A DNA stretch of 64,000 bases, taken from the NCBI RefSeq assembly GCF_026745355.1, contig NC_079203.1:44806081-44870080 (forward strand). The letters are read 5' to 3'. The notes below the pieces were generated by a model that did no database searches, had not been told where the DNA came from, and saw nothing but the letters and a program-made list of their open reading frames with translations. The first letter of the stretch is position 1; the number at the start of each line of letters is the position of its first letter. This stretch comes from Beta vulgaris subsp. vulgaris (Eukaryota; Streptophyta; Magnoliopsida; Caryophyllales; Amaranthaceae). A program made the translations under genes and the position numbers. Positions 1 to 11,796 of this stretch are shown here, piece after piece.

Positions 1-58
1 AATAAAAAATTATTATTAACATTAAAAAGCATAATTATTATTAATTAATTAATTAATA

Positions 59-317
59 CTCCCTCTATTTTTTATCTTTATCACTTGGAATCTTGACACT
101 ATTCATACTTATTAGAGTAAATGTTCTCATTTTTTCTTAATTTATAAGAAAAAAATAGTCATGTGGGGTCTTGTTTGATTCGTCTCGGTTACTTTAGTAA
201 TTTATTAATATTCAATCGTGATAATGTTTGCTAATGTATAATAAAAGATATTTAAGTTTAAAGAATTTGCATTGGGAAACGCGCACAGGAAGTGAGAATG
301 ATAAAAAACAGATGGAG
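59..317. mobile_element. Stowaway-type MITE (259 bp)
   Basis: The ends are matching inverted repeats (CTCCCTCTATTTTTTATC at the left, CTCCATCTGTTTTTTATC as the complement of the right) flanked by TA on both sides (57-58 and 318-319). This is the Tc1/mariner Stowaway signature. It has no coding capacity. A partial reverse-oriented relative lies inside the 15307-16666 element. Confidence 0.85.
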
Positions 318-319
318 TA

Positions 320-1016
320 ATGATAATGATTATAACAATAAGAAGTAAATAAATTATTAAAATTACTAATAATAATTATTATAAATATAGTAATAATGGT
401 ATGAGAGTGAATTGACCGCCATGGTCGGGTTTGATCTAGGAGATGACCTCCTAGTGCAGTTGTGAAAAGAGAAAAATTATACTTTTTCCTTTCTGAAATA
501 AATGAAACTATTCTCTCATAAACTTCTCACATAAAAGAGAGAATCATTTTATTAATGCTTCTTTAAGAATTAAGAATTATATTATTTGGGATTGAGTAAA
601 GTATATATTATGTAATATGATATTTGATTTGAAGTTGTTGTGTTGTTGGCCATGACCCACAGGTCCAAGATCGTATAAAATATTATGTGCCGCTGTGATT
701 AAATGCAAATTTGGGTTTATTGAGTAATGATTGAGATTTGTGAATGCTACGTGTGTTAGCTAGCAGCTCGAAAGCGCGAGATTGTTACACAAACCCTCTC
801 TCATCTCTCAAGTCTATGGAGTCCAACTCAACTATGAGCCATGAAATTTTTTATTACCCTGTGAATGGCGAGAACCTCCGCATGATTTACTTTATATCTT
901 TGTTACATACTCGTTCAATTTTTTTAAATATTTTTTGGGTTAATAGTGTAGTGGGTTTAGGCCTACTCACCACATAGAAAGGAGGGGATTTAATTGTCCT
1001 ATCATGATAGTCTAAT
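320..1016. other. AT-rich intergenic DNA, no supported gene
   Basis: No gene is supported here. A 77-codon open frame at 744-977 (+) has no recognisable motif and is treated as chance. Nothing RNA-like or repeat-like was seen apart from short AT-rich runs. Confidence 0.5.
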
Positions 1017-1019
1017 TAA

Positions 1020-1187
1020 GGACTTGTTCTATTCACCTTATTTTTCAGTCTTTATTTGAAAATATAAGTTTAGATAAGTTTAATTTAATAAAAGTAAAAT
1101 CTAATACTCTTAGAAAACAAGGTTAGATAAGATCTAATAAAGACTAATAAAATATAATAAATTCTGATAAATTACATAGAACATGCC
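1020..1187. mobile_element. Tourist-like MITE, imperfect (168 bp)
   Basis: The left end GGACTTGTTCTATTCACC mirrors the complement of the right end GGCATGTTCTATGTAA. TAA precedes the element (1017-1019), but the right flank reads ATAAA, so the 3-bp duplication is not exact. The motif TTATTTTTCAG just inside the left end resembles that of the larger 13175-14095 element. A decayed PIF/Harbinger MITE is the likeliest reading. Confidence 0.5.
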
Positions 1188-1696
1188 ATAAAAAGTGTTA
1201 TATCACCAGCTTCTTGTTGTTGGCAACAAGCCAACAACGACTGCACCAAGATATTACGCTAGCGAGTGGCAAAAGGAAAAAATTTCTATTATCTGTTCTT
1301 AACAGCAGAAACTCTATAGACTGTAGCATAAACTAAGTGACAACTAGGATACAATTTCTCCACCATTTTTGTTAATGTAATAGACGAATCCTGAAAATCG
1401 AGGGGATTTGTCAAACTAGCCTAGGTTTTTAGTCTATAGATAATACTATTGTTAATGTGATATGTACCCTAAAATGGATCAAGACACCCATCTTGTATAT
1501 GTAATATGTCCACTAACCATAAATATATTTTGTTATAACAAAAATGATAAAAAACAATGAGTTAGACCAGAATTCGAGTTACAATTTTCTAGTTTAGAAT
1601 TTGTGGGTGAGACACTTGAAAATATAAGGAAAAAATAAGGAGATTTTTACTTCCAAACACGTTATTTGTCGATTTGAATCTTAGACCTTAATTAAT
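1188..1696. other. Intergenic DNA upstream of LINE A
   Basis: No gene or repeat could be supported in this stretch. Confidence 0.5.
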
Positions 1697-1840
1697 AAGG
1701 TAAACGTCTTATAATAATCATATATAAGACAAAAAGTCTCTCTCTAGGCTGCTAGGGTTTGAGCGTGGGTCTTGGTTCTCCACTCTTTTTGCTCGATTCT
1801 TCGAGTAGTCTGATCCCTCTTGGGATTGTGACCAATAATC

Positions 1841-3289
1841 ATGGCGGAAGATATTGTTTCTAGAATTTCGCACCTAAAAATTACGGCTGAAGAGGGTAAA
1901 GTAGTTGCCTTGGATGATGTTACTGAGGACGATTTGTCTGCGGAGATTATTTTAGCCCTAGTAGGGAAAGTGATGACTGTGAGAAATTATAATTTTGTAG
2001 CCTTGAACCGCACCATGAATCAGATTTGGGCGCTTTCGAAAGGCGCTCTTTTTAGGGCTATTGAGAATGACTTGTTTGTAGTGCAGTTTGCTCATAGGAG
2101 GGATAAGGAGAAAGTTTTATCGGGACGACCTTGGACGTTTGATCAAAATCTGGTGATGTTGAACGATATTGACGGTACACAACAACCATCAAGTATCGAG
2201 ATGACGATGTGCCCTTTCTGGATTCGCTTGTATAACCTTCCCATGGGATGTCGATCGGAGAAGCATATTCGTTTGGTGGCTGGTGGAGTTGGAGAAGTAG
2301 TTGAAGTTGACACAGATGGGGTTGTATGGGATACCTCAGCGAGGGTTAGGGTTATTGCTGATGTTTCGAAACCGCTGCGGAGGATGCAAACAATAACCAC
2401 TAGCAAAGGTTCGGCTTTGATCGAAATCAAGTATGAACGACTCCCCACTTTTTGCTATGGTTGTGGGATTATTGGGCACATTGAAAGGGATTGTTTGGTG
2501 ACTGAAGAGGAGGAAGCACCGAATGAAAATCAATGGGGGTCCTGGCTGCGCGCCTCTCCGCGTCGAGGCAGACAAAGATTGGAAGATGAAGCCAAGAAAT
2601 TCTTGAGCTGTGCTCGTGTGCTGAGTTTCGGTAGCCCAGGAAGGGGAGTGGGGAATGTAACTTTAAATAATCCAAAACTTGCTACCGAAGTAACCAATAG
2701 TGAGGGGTCTGTTGGAAGTTGGAGGAGTGACAAGGTTGCTCAAACGAAGGAAGTGACTGAAGCGCTAGTTAACAATAATGAGTTGCAGGATGGGGGTGTG
2801 CAACATGAAAGAAGTGACGGAATTCAGGAGATTGCAGGGGGAGTTATACATGATCTGCCTCACACTATGGGAGCTTCTAGTGAGAAAGAGCCTCATACAG
2901 ACCTGGAGCCTACTAAGGTAGCTCACACTCAGAACAACGTTGAAGCTTCCCTTCGAACGCTTCACGCGACTAATGTAAGTCCACCTTTATTGCAATTTAA
3001 TGCTGGATGTTTTTCCCCTAAAAAAGTCCGACGCTTTAAAACTCATTCTCGCAAGAAAGATAAAGGATCTATTGTTCCCACTCATGTTGAAGACTGTTGC
3101 TTAAATATGGATTTAGAGGTAAAAACAGGACTAAAAAGAAAGCAAGCAGATGAGATGTGTATTGATGATAATGTTGACATAAATGAGGGCTTAAAGAAGT
3201 CTAAAGTAATCTGTGACGTGGAGGATGGCAGTGCTGGAACACTTGTCGAGGCGGTGGTTGGTGAGGCCCAACCCCGCCCGACATTATGA
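1841..3289 (+). CDS. LINE A ORF1 protein (DUF4283 plus CCHC knuckle)
   Basis: Predicted nucleic-acid-binding, gag-like ORF1 protein of a plant L1 LINE (482 aa), which packages LINE RNA. Residues from about 30 to 170 match the DUF4283 pattern (ALVGKVMTVRNYNF, then RPWTFDQNLVML and PFWIRLYNLP). A zinc knuckle follows at about residues 203-217 (CYGCGIIGHIERDC, spacing C-X2-C-X4-H-X4-C). The C-terminal half is low-complexity and basic. The start ATG lies in ATCATGGC, the same context as in LINE B. The stop codon TGA overlaps the ORF2 start in an ATGA arrangement. The frame has no lesion. Confidence 0.88.
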   Translation: MAEDIVSRISHLKITAEEGKVVALDDVTEDDLSAEIILALVGKVMTVRNYNFVALNRTMNQIWALSKGALFRAIENDLFVVQFAHRRDKEKVLSGRPWTFDQNLVMLNDIDGTQQPSSIEMTMCPFWIRLYNLPMGCRSEKHIRLVAGGVGEVVEVDTDGVVWDTSARVRVIADVSKPLRRMQTITTSKGSALIEIKYERLPTFCYGCGIIGHIERDCLVTEEEEAPNENQWGSWLRASPRRGRQRLEDEAKKFLSCARVLSFGSPGRGVGNVTLNNPKLATEVTNSEGSVGSWRSDKVAQTKEVTEALVNNNELQDGGVQHERSDGIQEIAGGVIHDLPHTMGASSEKEPHTDLEPTKVAHTQNNVEASLRTLHATNVSPPLLQFNAGCFSPKKVRRFKTHSRKKDKGSIVPTHVEDCCLNMDLEVKTGLKRKQADEMCIDDNVDINEGLKKSKVICDVEDGSAGTLVEAVVGEAQPRPTL

Positions 3290-6200
3290 ATCTAATGTGT
3301 TGGAACTGCAGGGGTATGGGCAACCCCTGGTCAGTTCGGAGGCTCCGAAAGTGGAGTGCGTTATATGCCCCTGATATAGTTTTTGTCTCAGAAACTATGA
3401 TCAGTAAAGCTGCTGCTGAGATGGTTAAGGAGCGTATTGGCTACACGAATGCTATAGGAGTAGCTAGTACGGGTCGGTCTGGGGGTCTTTGTTTGTTTTG
3501 GCAGGAAGACAAGGTACAGTTTGAGTTGGTATCTTTCTCTAGCCACCATATCTGTGGTGATGTAACTAAAGGAGGGATATCTTGAAGATTCATTGGCATA
3601 TATGGGTGGGCAGATTCGAGCTCTAAACACTATACTTGGGAATTATTGCATCGACTTTGTGAGGAGAGTACACTTCCAGTGTTAGTTATTAGGCGGGGAC
3701 TTTAATGAGATTTTATCTTATGAAGAGAAGGAGGGAGGAGTGGAGAGAGAGAGGCGAGAAGTTGAACATTTTCGAGAAGTTCTGAATAAATGGGACTTGA
3801 GAGACATTGGTTATGTTGGACAATGGTGGACTTGGGAGCGCGGTAAATCGGTGGACTCTCGGATCAGGGAACGTCTCGACAGGTTTATAGCCTCGTCGAG
3901 CTGGGCGCAATTATTCCCGAATGCTTTGGTTGAGCACCTGCTCCGCTATAATTCGGATCACTCGCCGATATTAATTAAGCTACAACCAGCTTTGGCCTCT
4001 TCTAGGGGCTCCCAAAAATCTTTCAAGTTCGAAACTGCGTGGCTATTTGATGAGTCTTGTGAGCAGGTTATTCGCGAGGCATGGAACGATCAGGGTGCCC
4101 CTTCGATCATGCATAAACTGGACCAGGTTGGGTACAAGTTGAAAGTATGGAGCCGGAAGACTTTTGATAACTTGGGTAAACAAATTGAAGATGTAGAAAA
4201 GCTTTTGAGAGCTGCGCAACAAAAAGGAATTTCGAGAGAAAGTTGTGAAGAGTGTGAGAAATATGAAGCCATGCTTGATGACCTGAACCGCAAGCACGAG
4301 GCTTATTGGTACCTCCGATCTAGAGTTCTAGAGGTAAAAGATGGGGATCGTAATACAGGCTATTTTCACCACAAGGCCTCTCAAAGAAAGAAAAGAAACC
4401 GTATTCTTGGTCTATATGATGAAAACGAGATTTGGCAATCGGAGGAAGAAAAATTGGAGGAGTTAGTTGAGCAGTATTATAAGAAACTTTTTTCCACGGC
4501 CCATCCACAGGCTTCGCACATGGACGAAGTTCTCTCTCATGTCGATCGATCCATCTCTATGGAATTTAATGAAGCCCTTCTCAAACCCTACACAAAAGAA
4601 GAAATTCATGCAGCGCTTCTTCAGATGCATTCTTGTAAGGCCCCGGGGCCGGATGGTATGCACACTATCTTTTATCAACGTTTTTGGCATATTGTTGGGA
4701 ACGATGTGACTAGTTTTGTTAGTAATATTTTACATGGTAGATTGTCTCCCCACCATGTTAATAAAACTAATATAGCTTTAATTCCCAAAGTCAAAAATCC
4801 GACTTCCATGACTGAGTTTAGACCTATAAGTTTGTGTAATGTTTTGTACAAGCTTGTTACTAAAACTTTAGTTATGCGTCTGAAAAATATTCTTCCCCAC
4901 ATTGTTACTGAAAATCAGAGTGCTTTTGTTCCGGGCCGTTTGATCACGGATAATGCTATTATTGCTCTCGAGTTGTTTCATACCATGAAGAAGAGAAGTA
5001 AGGGGAGAAGAGGTACGGTGGCTCTTAAGCTTGACATGAGTAAGGCCTATGACAGGGTAGAGTGGGGATTCCTTAGAAAACTTCTTTTGACGATGGGTTT
5101 CAATGGAAGATGGGTGAATTTGGTGATGGATTGTGTTTCTTCTGTATCATACTCTTTTATCCTTAATGGAAGAGTATGTGGGGAGGTGATACCTCAGCGT
5201 GGGCTACGGCAGGGAGACCCTCTCTCTCCCTACCTGTTTATTCTGGTTGCTGATGCGTTTTCTCATATGATTCAGAGAAAGGTGCAGGAGAGGAAAATAC
5301 ATGGGGCTAAGGCGAGTCGAAATGGTCCAGAAATATCTCATCTTCTTTTTGCAGATGACAGTCTTCTCTTTGCGAGGGCTAACCGACAGGAATGCATGAC
5401 TATTGTTGATATTCTCAACCAGTATGAAAAAGCATCCGGGCAGAAAATTAATTATGAAAAGTCGGAGGTGTCGTTTAGCAGTGGGATCAGTACTGGTCAA
5501 CAAGAAGAATTGATGAATATTCTGAATATGAGACAAGTTGATAGACATGGTAAGTATTTGGGGCTCCCTACTGTTGCGGGAAGATCAAAGAAAATTATGT
5601 TTGAAGCTCTGATGGATCGTATCTGGAAGAAATTGCAGGGGTGGAAAGAAAAACTTTTGTCTAGAGCAGGAAAAGAGATACTACTCAAATCTGTTATACA
5701 AGCCATTCCAACTTATCTGATGGGGGTATACAAGATTCCAAGTTTGATAATTGCAAGAATAAGTTCGGCGATGGCACGTTTCTTTTGGGGACAAACTGGG
5801 CCAACTCGGAAAATTCACTGGAAAAATTGGGATGATATGTGTACTCCAAAATTTTTAGGAGGGATGGGGTTCAAAGATTTGAGGGTTTTTAATGATGCAT
5901 TACTAGGCAGACAGGCTTGGCGACTCGTTCAACATGCCAACTCATTGATGGGGCGCGTAATGAAGGCGAAGTATTATCCGAAAAAGTCATTTCTGGAGGC
6001 TTCTTTGGGGTTTGCAGGGAGCTATTCTTGGAGGAGTATTTGGAGCGCAAAGGCGTTGGTAAAAGAGGGTGTTTTGTGGAGAATTGGAAATGGAAAGACT
6101 GTCAGCATTTGGGATGACCCATGGGTAGTGGGGGAGGAGGGCAGATTCATCACTAGTCCACCAGTTGAAGAGATCAGTAAAGTTAGCGATTTGATAGTTT

Positions 6201-7360
6201 ATCCTAGAATGGAATGGAATGATTATCTTCTTTCACTCCATATTAATGAGCGAGACCAACAACGCATTCTTGCTATCCCTTTAAGTGAGCGAGCTCCACA
6301 TGACTCTCTTACTTGGGCATATTCAAAAGATGGATTGTATTCCACAAAAACAGCGTATATGCTAGGGAAGGGAGGGAATTTAGAGAACTTACATGAAGTT
6401 TGGATGGACATTTGGAGTATGGAGATACCACCTAAGGCTAAACATTTCTTGTGGAGACTTTGCTCCAACACGCTGCCTACACGGGCTTTGCTAAAGCACC
6501 GTCACATGCTGGAGGATGAGGCTTGCCCATGGTGTGCTACGACATATGAAACGAGCACTCATGCGCTTGTTCAGTGCCCTCGGGTGCTGGACTTATGGGC
6601 GAATAGTGGTGTTAGCCAACTGATTCAAAACCCGGGGCTGAGCTAGAGTGATACGGTATTGGGTTGGCGAGGGCTGGAGGGTGTGAAGCGCCAAAGAGCT
6701 GCATTGTTGCTATGGATTGTGTGGACGGAACGAAACCGCAAAGTTTTTGAAGGGCATACCACCCCCAACGAAGTTCTTTTGACTCGGCTGGGAAGAATGG
6801 TGGAGGAGCAGAATTTATACACCCAGCGAGTGTACAAACACTCTGTCCCACGCTTCGCCACTAGTGCTAATAGGTGGGTTCCTCCACCTGCGGGAATTGT
6901 GAAGGTTAATTCGGATGCATCCCTGGCAGTAGAGGGGTGGATAGGCATGGGAGCCGTGGCAAGGAATGGAAATGGTGAGATGTTGTTTGCGGCAACCCGA
7001 AGAGTTCGAGCATGGTGGCCTCCGAAAATAGCGGAATGCAAAGCTCTCCTTCTTGCGATTAAGCTGGCAAAGCGGTATGGTTATGATAACATTATTCTAG
7101 AGTCGGATAGTCAAGTATTAGTTAATCGTCTTTCTAGAGCAGCTATTTTTTTGTCTGATTTTGATAGCATTTTAGAGGATATTTTGTTTTTGAGTTCTAG
7201 TCTCAGTTCTGTAGTGTGGTCTCATGTAAAAAGGGGTGGAAATTATGTTGCCCACCACCTTGCTAAGTTAGTGCCTTTTGGTGTGGAACAAGTCTGGGAG
7301 AATCACTGCCCAGGGGAGATTTCTCCCTATGTACTCTCGGACACTTTGTCCATGAATTGA
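3286..7360 (+). pseudogene. LINE A ORF2 polyprotein, disrupted
   Basis: ORF2 of a plant L1 LINE, about 1350 codons. Domains in order are: apurinic-like endonuclease (CWNCRGMG at the start, SETM, GDFNE near 3700, RIRERLDRF, SDHSP near 3955), reverse transcriptase (KLDMSKAYDRVEW, RQGDPLSPYLF, catalytic FADD at 5348-5359), a zf-RVT zinc-binding region near 6340-6610 (CPWC, H, C) and an RNase H-like domain from about 6895 to 7300 (NSDAS, AECKAL, ESDS, GNYVAHHLAK). Lesions are an in-frame TGA at 3583-3585, a single-base frameshift near 3690 and an in-frame TAG at 6644-6646. All domains are otherwise well preserved, so inactivation looks recent. Confidence 0.9.
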
Positions 7361-7415
7361 ATGCACTACTAAGCTTTTCCCTCAAAAAAAAAAAAAAAAA
7401 AGGTAAACGTCTTAT

Positions 7416-8681
7416 TAAATAAGCAAGCTTTGCCCGCAAAAGATTTAGGTTTTTTTAGTTCTTAGGTGCAAATACAAGACAATAAAAGGCGCCATAAAGT
7501 TAGTAATCGATCATATCATGTGACCTTTGCCTATAACAGAAGGGATCATGAGGCTAAGCCATCACATATGATAATTGTGTAGACTTTATTATATGGTCAT
7601 TTATACCCAATTTAATACTAGTAGATAAAGCTAGGCGCTAGCTAGTATTTAAAACAAAGAACAAACAAAAGTGTACTAGGTGTATTTGCTACTCATGACC
7701 AGAAAATGGTTGCATTTGGATAGCTGGTATTAAAGCTAAGAGTTCATTTAACCTAGATTTTGGTAATGGTGTGTAGATGCTACTTAGCTTAGTTGATAAA
7801 GTTTTGTGAAGATACACTCAAGATATGATGAGATTAAATCTTGTTTATATCACTACACTTAATTACTTTATACAACAAAAAAAGAGAGATTTTGATAATG
7901 GCACTTAGTCTTCTGAACTAAAGATAATCAATGTAATTTGTTGTTTCAAAAGTGTTAATAGTTGGTGCGTGGCGCTTGTTGAAAACATAAAGAATCACTT
8001 CAGTCTTTTTTCTTAATTATTTTTTGATTTTTGGTTACTTTGAAAAATAAAACCCCATTTAAGAGTGTTTTCACAACTTTTTCCTTTTTACAATTTTTTC
8101 TGTAATTTACAATAGCACGATAGCTTTTTCTAGTAATATTGTTGGTTTAGGTCACAATCAGAAACGTTTCAACAAAAGTTTCCTAAGAAATATCTTGCAC
8201 ACTGCTATCAACTACTATTAATAGATGAACAAAATCGCGTTTGGCCAGCCAACAAAAGAATTGAGGAAGCTGCCTGCAAAAGCACTCTTCCCTTAGGAAC
8301 ATCCTTTAATACTTAGGTAGAATTTTATTGAAGATATTTTAGATGTGTCTCAACTCTCAACCATGTTTGATTTAATAGAGTGCATTTTTTTCTTCTTGAA
8401 CTTATTGAAACTGAATAATTTAATTTTGATTCGACTTGATTTTTTTTAATGTTACCTTATATTAAAATAGAGATTTGCAGGTGAAAGCATGAGTTAGTAA
8501 TATAGCGTGGAGTCGTGAAAGAGTAAAAATTGAATCTGGAGAGGTAAGAGTCTCGTTACTCGTCTAATTTGGATTATCCTTATGAAAAGGGTAATGACAT
8601 AATGGTTAACCTACTACCAAATCGAACAAAAAGAAGATTCAATTTACTAAATCTGTTTCCAAGCTCAAAAAAAGCTCCACC
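7416..8681. other. Intergenic DNA, no supported gene
   Basis: About 1.27 kb without a supportable open frame, RNA gene or bounded repeat on either strand. It is moderately AT-rich. Confidence 0.5.
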
Positions 8682-8699
8682 AACTAATTAAACCCTTAT

Positions 8700-9270
8700 A
8701 AAAAACCCTAATCATTTTCTTCTAGTTTGGGGTTGCCGTCATCTTTTCGATGGTGGTAAGCCCCCAATTCTTTTTTTTCTTAGTTTTCATTGTTTTTGTT
8801 ATTAATAATCTTCCATTCTCTCTCTTTTTGAGAGTGTCTACCCAATTTTTGGGTTCTTTCTCTCCTTAATTTTACGGGGGTTTGGAGTTTAGTTTTATTC
8901 TCTTCCCACGTGGAAGTTTTAAAATTGGTATGAGAAATTGTTCCTATTGATTGAAGTTCAAGACCATCAACATCGAAGTATTGGAAATTCGGATGCGGTT
9001 AACATGGTTAAATCAAGAATTTTTTTTTTTTGACCGGAAGAATTTTCTTCCCCAAACTATGTTAGAATAATAGACTTCCCCATCAATAGTTACAAGATCC
9101 AGCAAATACAATAGAGCTGCGTTGTATTGCTCAATCTGGTTCATTGTAGTTTATTCGAAGACGAATTTGATTTGATCTTGTCTTGTCTGATTATGTCTTG
9201 TTTTTCTTTAATACTTATTGTAGATGCCGTTTGGCCATCAATTAATGAAATTTCTCTTTAAAAAAAAAAA
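8700..9270 (+). mobile_element. Short retroposon with poly(A) and 18-bp TSD
   Basis: A 571-bp unit ends in an A-tract (9259-9270) and is flanked by AACTAATTAAACCCTTAT (8682-8699) and the same 18-mer with one change (9271-9288). That is the mark of LINE-mediated retroposition. No protein or clear tRNA-like head was found. The start (AACCCTAATC) resembles a transcript 5' UTR and the end (GGCCATC then AATGAAATTTC) resembles plant LINE 3' tails. It may be an internally deleted LINE or a processed non-coding transcript. Confidence 0.75.
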
Positions 9271-9288
9271 AACTAATTGAACCCTTAT

Positions 9289-9858
9289 TATTTTCAAGGG
9301 GAATAGAATGGAGTCTAATCTTTCCTTTGCGTTAAGAGCCTTGCCCCTTAATTATATCCAACACTCAATCGTACCCAAAAAGAAACACAATAATATTTTA
9401 TGTGGACATTGTAGAAACATGCATGCAAGCTAGTCTTAGCCTATGTATTGAATAGTTGGAGTAGTAAATACTAACCTGACCACAACCTTAATCCATCTAC
9501 TTGCTTCTACATCTATTCTCCAAACCCGTGAAATCAAAGCTAAATTGCTTCTTTTTGTAACTTTACAAAACTTTTCCTCTGTCTTTCATCTCTTTATTTA
9601 GCTATCTCTCGTGATTATACTTACAAAAAGTTCTCCTTTTGTTATTAATATCTCTACTTTCTCTGTTGTATTTCATCATTATCCCTTCTGTACTTAGCCG
9701 AATTTTACATCATAGTTAGTACCTTCATATTATATCTTCTTTATATGCCTAATATCTAGTGATATATCATCATTTTAGGACCTTACCCTTACAACATTTT
9801 CTTGCATATTCCTCAAAATTCCAGGTTTCTCCATCATTTTTGCATAAAAAAACCACAT
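9289..9858 (+). promoter_or_regulatory. Presumed promoter and 5' UTR of the DUF1677 gene
   Basis: Non-coding DNA directly upstream of the DUF1677 start. A weak TATA-like TTTATATG sits at about 9740-9747, roughly 110 bases before the ATG, in a pyrimidine-rich context. No other regulatory site could be supported. Confidence 0.35.
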
Positions 9859-10383
9859 ATGGCACCAAGTAAACTTGCAAGAGCATCATCAATGGAACCT
9901 CTCCAAAGAACAAAATCAGACACATCAACTGCATTATTACTAAAAGCCAAGATAGAAAGCAGTGATCCTGCTCTATTGAGCCTTCCTACACTGTCAGAAG
10001 TCGAGCAAGCGAAGTGCGAATGTTGTGGGATGAGCGAGGAGTGCACGGCTGAATACATTGATGAGATGAAGGAGAAGTTCTCAGGGAAGCTTATATGCGG
10101 GTTGTGTGCCGAAGCAGTGAAAGAAGAGATGGAGAAAAATGGTGGGAGGACAAGAGAAGAAGCGTTAGAAGAGCATATGAATGCATGTGTTAAGTTTAAT
10201 AGACTTGGAAGGGCTTACCCTGCTTTGTACCAAGCTGATGCTGTCAAGAAGTTATTGAAGAAGAGTTGTAGTGCTGGAGCTGCCAAGTCTAAGGGTGTTC
10301 CTCCTAGGAAGGGTGGCCTTGCTCGAAGTTCGAGTTGTATGCCGATCATTACTGAAGAAATGAAGGATAAACTCAGATTATAG
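9859..10383 (+). CDS. DUF1677 family protein
   Basis: Intact single-exon gene for a 174-residue protein of the plant-specific DUF1677 family, whose biochemical function is not established. The family core is clear: CECCGMSEEC at residues 53-62, then KFSGKLICGLCAEAVKEE at about 73-90. Conserved cysteines fall at 53, 55, 56, 62, 80 and 83, and EALEEHMNACVKFN follows, which suggests a small metal-binding or disulphide fold. The N-terminus (MAPSKLARASSMEPLQRTKS) and C-terminus (ARSSSCMPII) are Ser/Arg-rich, typical of the family, and show no signal peptide or membrane segment. I chose the ATG at 9859. The frame is open further upstream, but only through a non-ATG codon. It stands alone between transposons and looks like a functional host gene. 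Confidence 0.9.
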   Translation: MAPSKLARASSMEPLQRTKSDTSTALLLKAKIESSDPALLSLPTLSEVEQAKCECCGMSEECTAEYIDEMKEKFSGKLICGLCAEAVKEEMEKNGGRTREEALEEHMNACVKFNRLGRAYPALYQADAVKKLLKKSCSAGAAKSKGVPPRKGGLARSSSCMPIITEEMKDKLRL

Positions 10384-11430
10384 ATTGTGTTTCCAGTATG
10401 TATAAACTGTATTACAGGCCTACAGGGTACAATATTGATGTTTGGTTGATTGAAGTTCTTAAAGAATGTTGTTGTAATGTAGTTTTGTTATATAGATTGT
10501 GTATTAGAAGTATCTTCTATTCAGTTGTTGATGATTTATATAGTTATGTGGTGAATTAGGTATTAGCAAAAATATGTTGTTTGATTTATGAAAGACCATT
10601 TATGGGTATGTCATGAGCATAATTTTTCGCACTTCTAGTTCAATAATGTATGATTGAAACTAATGAAGATACTAATTATGTTGTGCTGCACTATTGCTTT
10701 GAAGTGATCATGGATTGATTATTTCCCAATTGGACGACCTTATTTGGAATTGGGCCAAGTTAATTGGTTTGATGTTATGTTGGGCTGGTTAATTTTTTTC
10801 CCCTTGTCTTGATGTCCATAATTAGAGTAAGCAAAATTTGACACAACATAATAACACGACATAAATAGTACACGATATAAGCGGGTTAGTGTTAGAGATT
10901 ATTTAGTCGTTTACATAAGCGAATCCACAAGAATTTGATTGTATTATTATTGGGTTGGATTAGTGATAAGACTAGCTAAGGGAAACTGAGGTGCACATGG
11001 GTAGTTTTGCATTGGTGTGTAAACCAACACAAAACAACCTTGAGTTATTGCATCATGTCCCCAAAACAGCGAAACTGTTTCTTGATTAGACTTTTCCAGT
11101 TTTCCTATGAAACCTTAATCTTGCAAATGCTTAAATACTGCCCAGTTTTGTCTTGAGAGCAATAAATGCCGAATCTAAGAAAAAATAATGCATAATACGT
11201 TTACTTTCCATTGAAGAGAGTATGTCATGGGGGTGCGAGGAGTTAGTTTGCACGATAGTCATCTAATTTAAATGATGTAATATTTGTGTTGGATATTTAT
11301 ATGATTTGTATAACTATGTAAATTCATAGTGAAGAGGGAAAAAAAAAAGAGGCAACATTTTTATAAAAGGTAAGGTAATAAGGCTCCCTTATGTCAGGGT
11401 GAAAGCTTTATGCTATTACAAGACAACAAC
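10384..11430. other. 3' flank and intergenic DNA
   Basis: Holds the presumed 3' UTR of the DUF1677 gene in its first few hundred bases and then unannotated spacer. No further gene or bounded repeat was seen. Confidence 0.45.
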
Positions 11431-11433
11431 TAA

Positions 11434-11793
11434 GGCTCCGTTTGGTAGGGCGTAAAACATTTTCAGTGTAAAATGATTTTCATGGAAAACAATTTACAAT
11501 GGAAAACACAATTCCAAAATTAGTTTTCCGTTGTTTGGTTCGATGTAAGAAAAATGATGAAATGAAAGGAAAATGAAAGGGAAAGTAAGGAGGTAGTGAG
11601 AGGAGTGTACAAGAGAGATACGAAAAATAGTTTTTCCTTCATTTTGAAAGGAAAATGGTTTTCCATCATTGGAGAGTAATTTTACCCCAAAGGAAAATGG
11701 TTTTACACTCTTTTGCCAACCAAACAATGTAAAACTGAAAATAGAGGAAAATAGTTTTTCGGGAAAACGTTTTACACCCTACCAAACGGAGCC
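11434..11793. mobile_element. Tourist-like (PIF/Harbinger) MITE (360 bp)
   Basis: Long inverted ends begin GGCTCCGTTTGGTAGGGYGT on both sides and continue with AAAAC. TAA occurs on both flanks (11431-11433 and 11794-11796). The ends and the 3-bp TAA duplication fit Tourist-like MITEs. Open frames inside are chance products of its fold-back structure. Confidence 0.85.
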
Positions 11794-11796
11794 TAA

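Larger units (their letters stand above)
1713..7401 (+). mobile_element. Full-length L1-type LINE (LINE A)
   Basis: Non-LTR retrotransposon with a short 5' UTR, ORF1 (gag-like), ORF2 (endonuclease, reverse transcriptase, RNase H) and a poly(A) tail at 7384-7401. A 14-bp target-site duplication, GGTAAACGTCTTAT, flanks it at 1699-1712 and 7402-7415, which fixes both ends and shows target-primed insertion of an essentially complete copy. ORF1 is open. ORF2 has two stops and one frameshift, so the copy should be non-autonomous. The 5' UTR shares the segment AAAAGTCTCTCTCTAGG with LINE B at 37290-42884. Confidence 0.93.
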
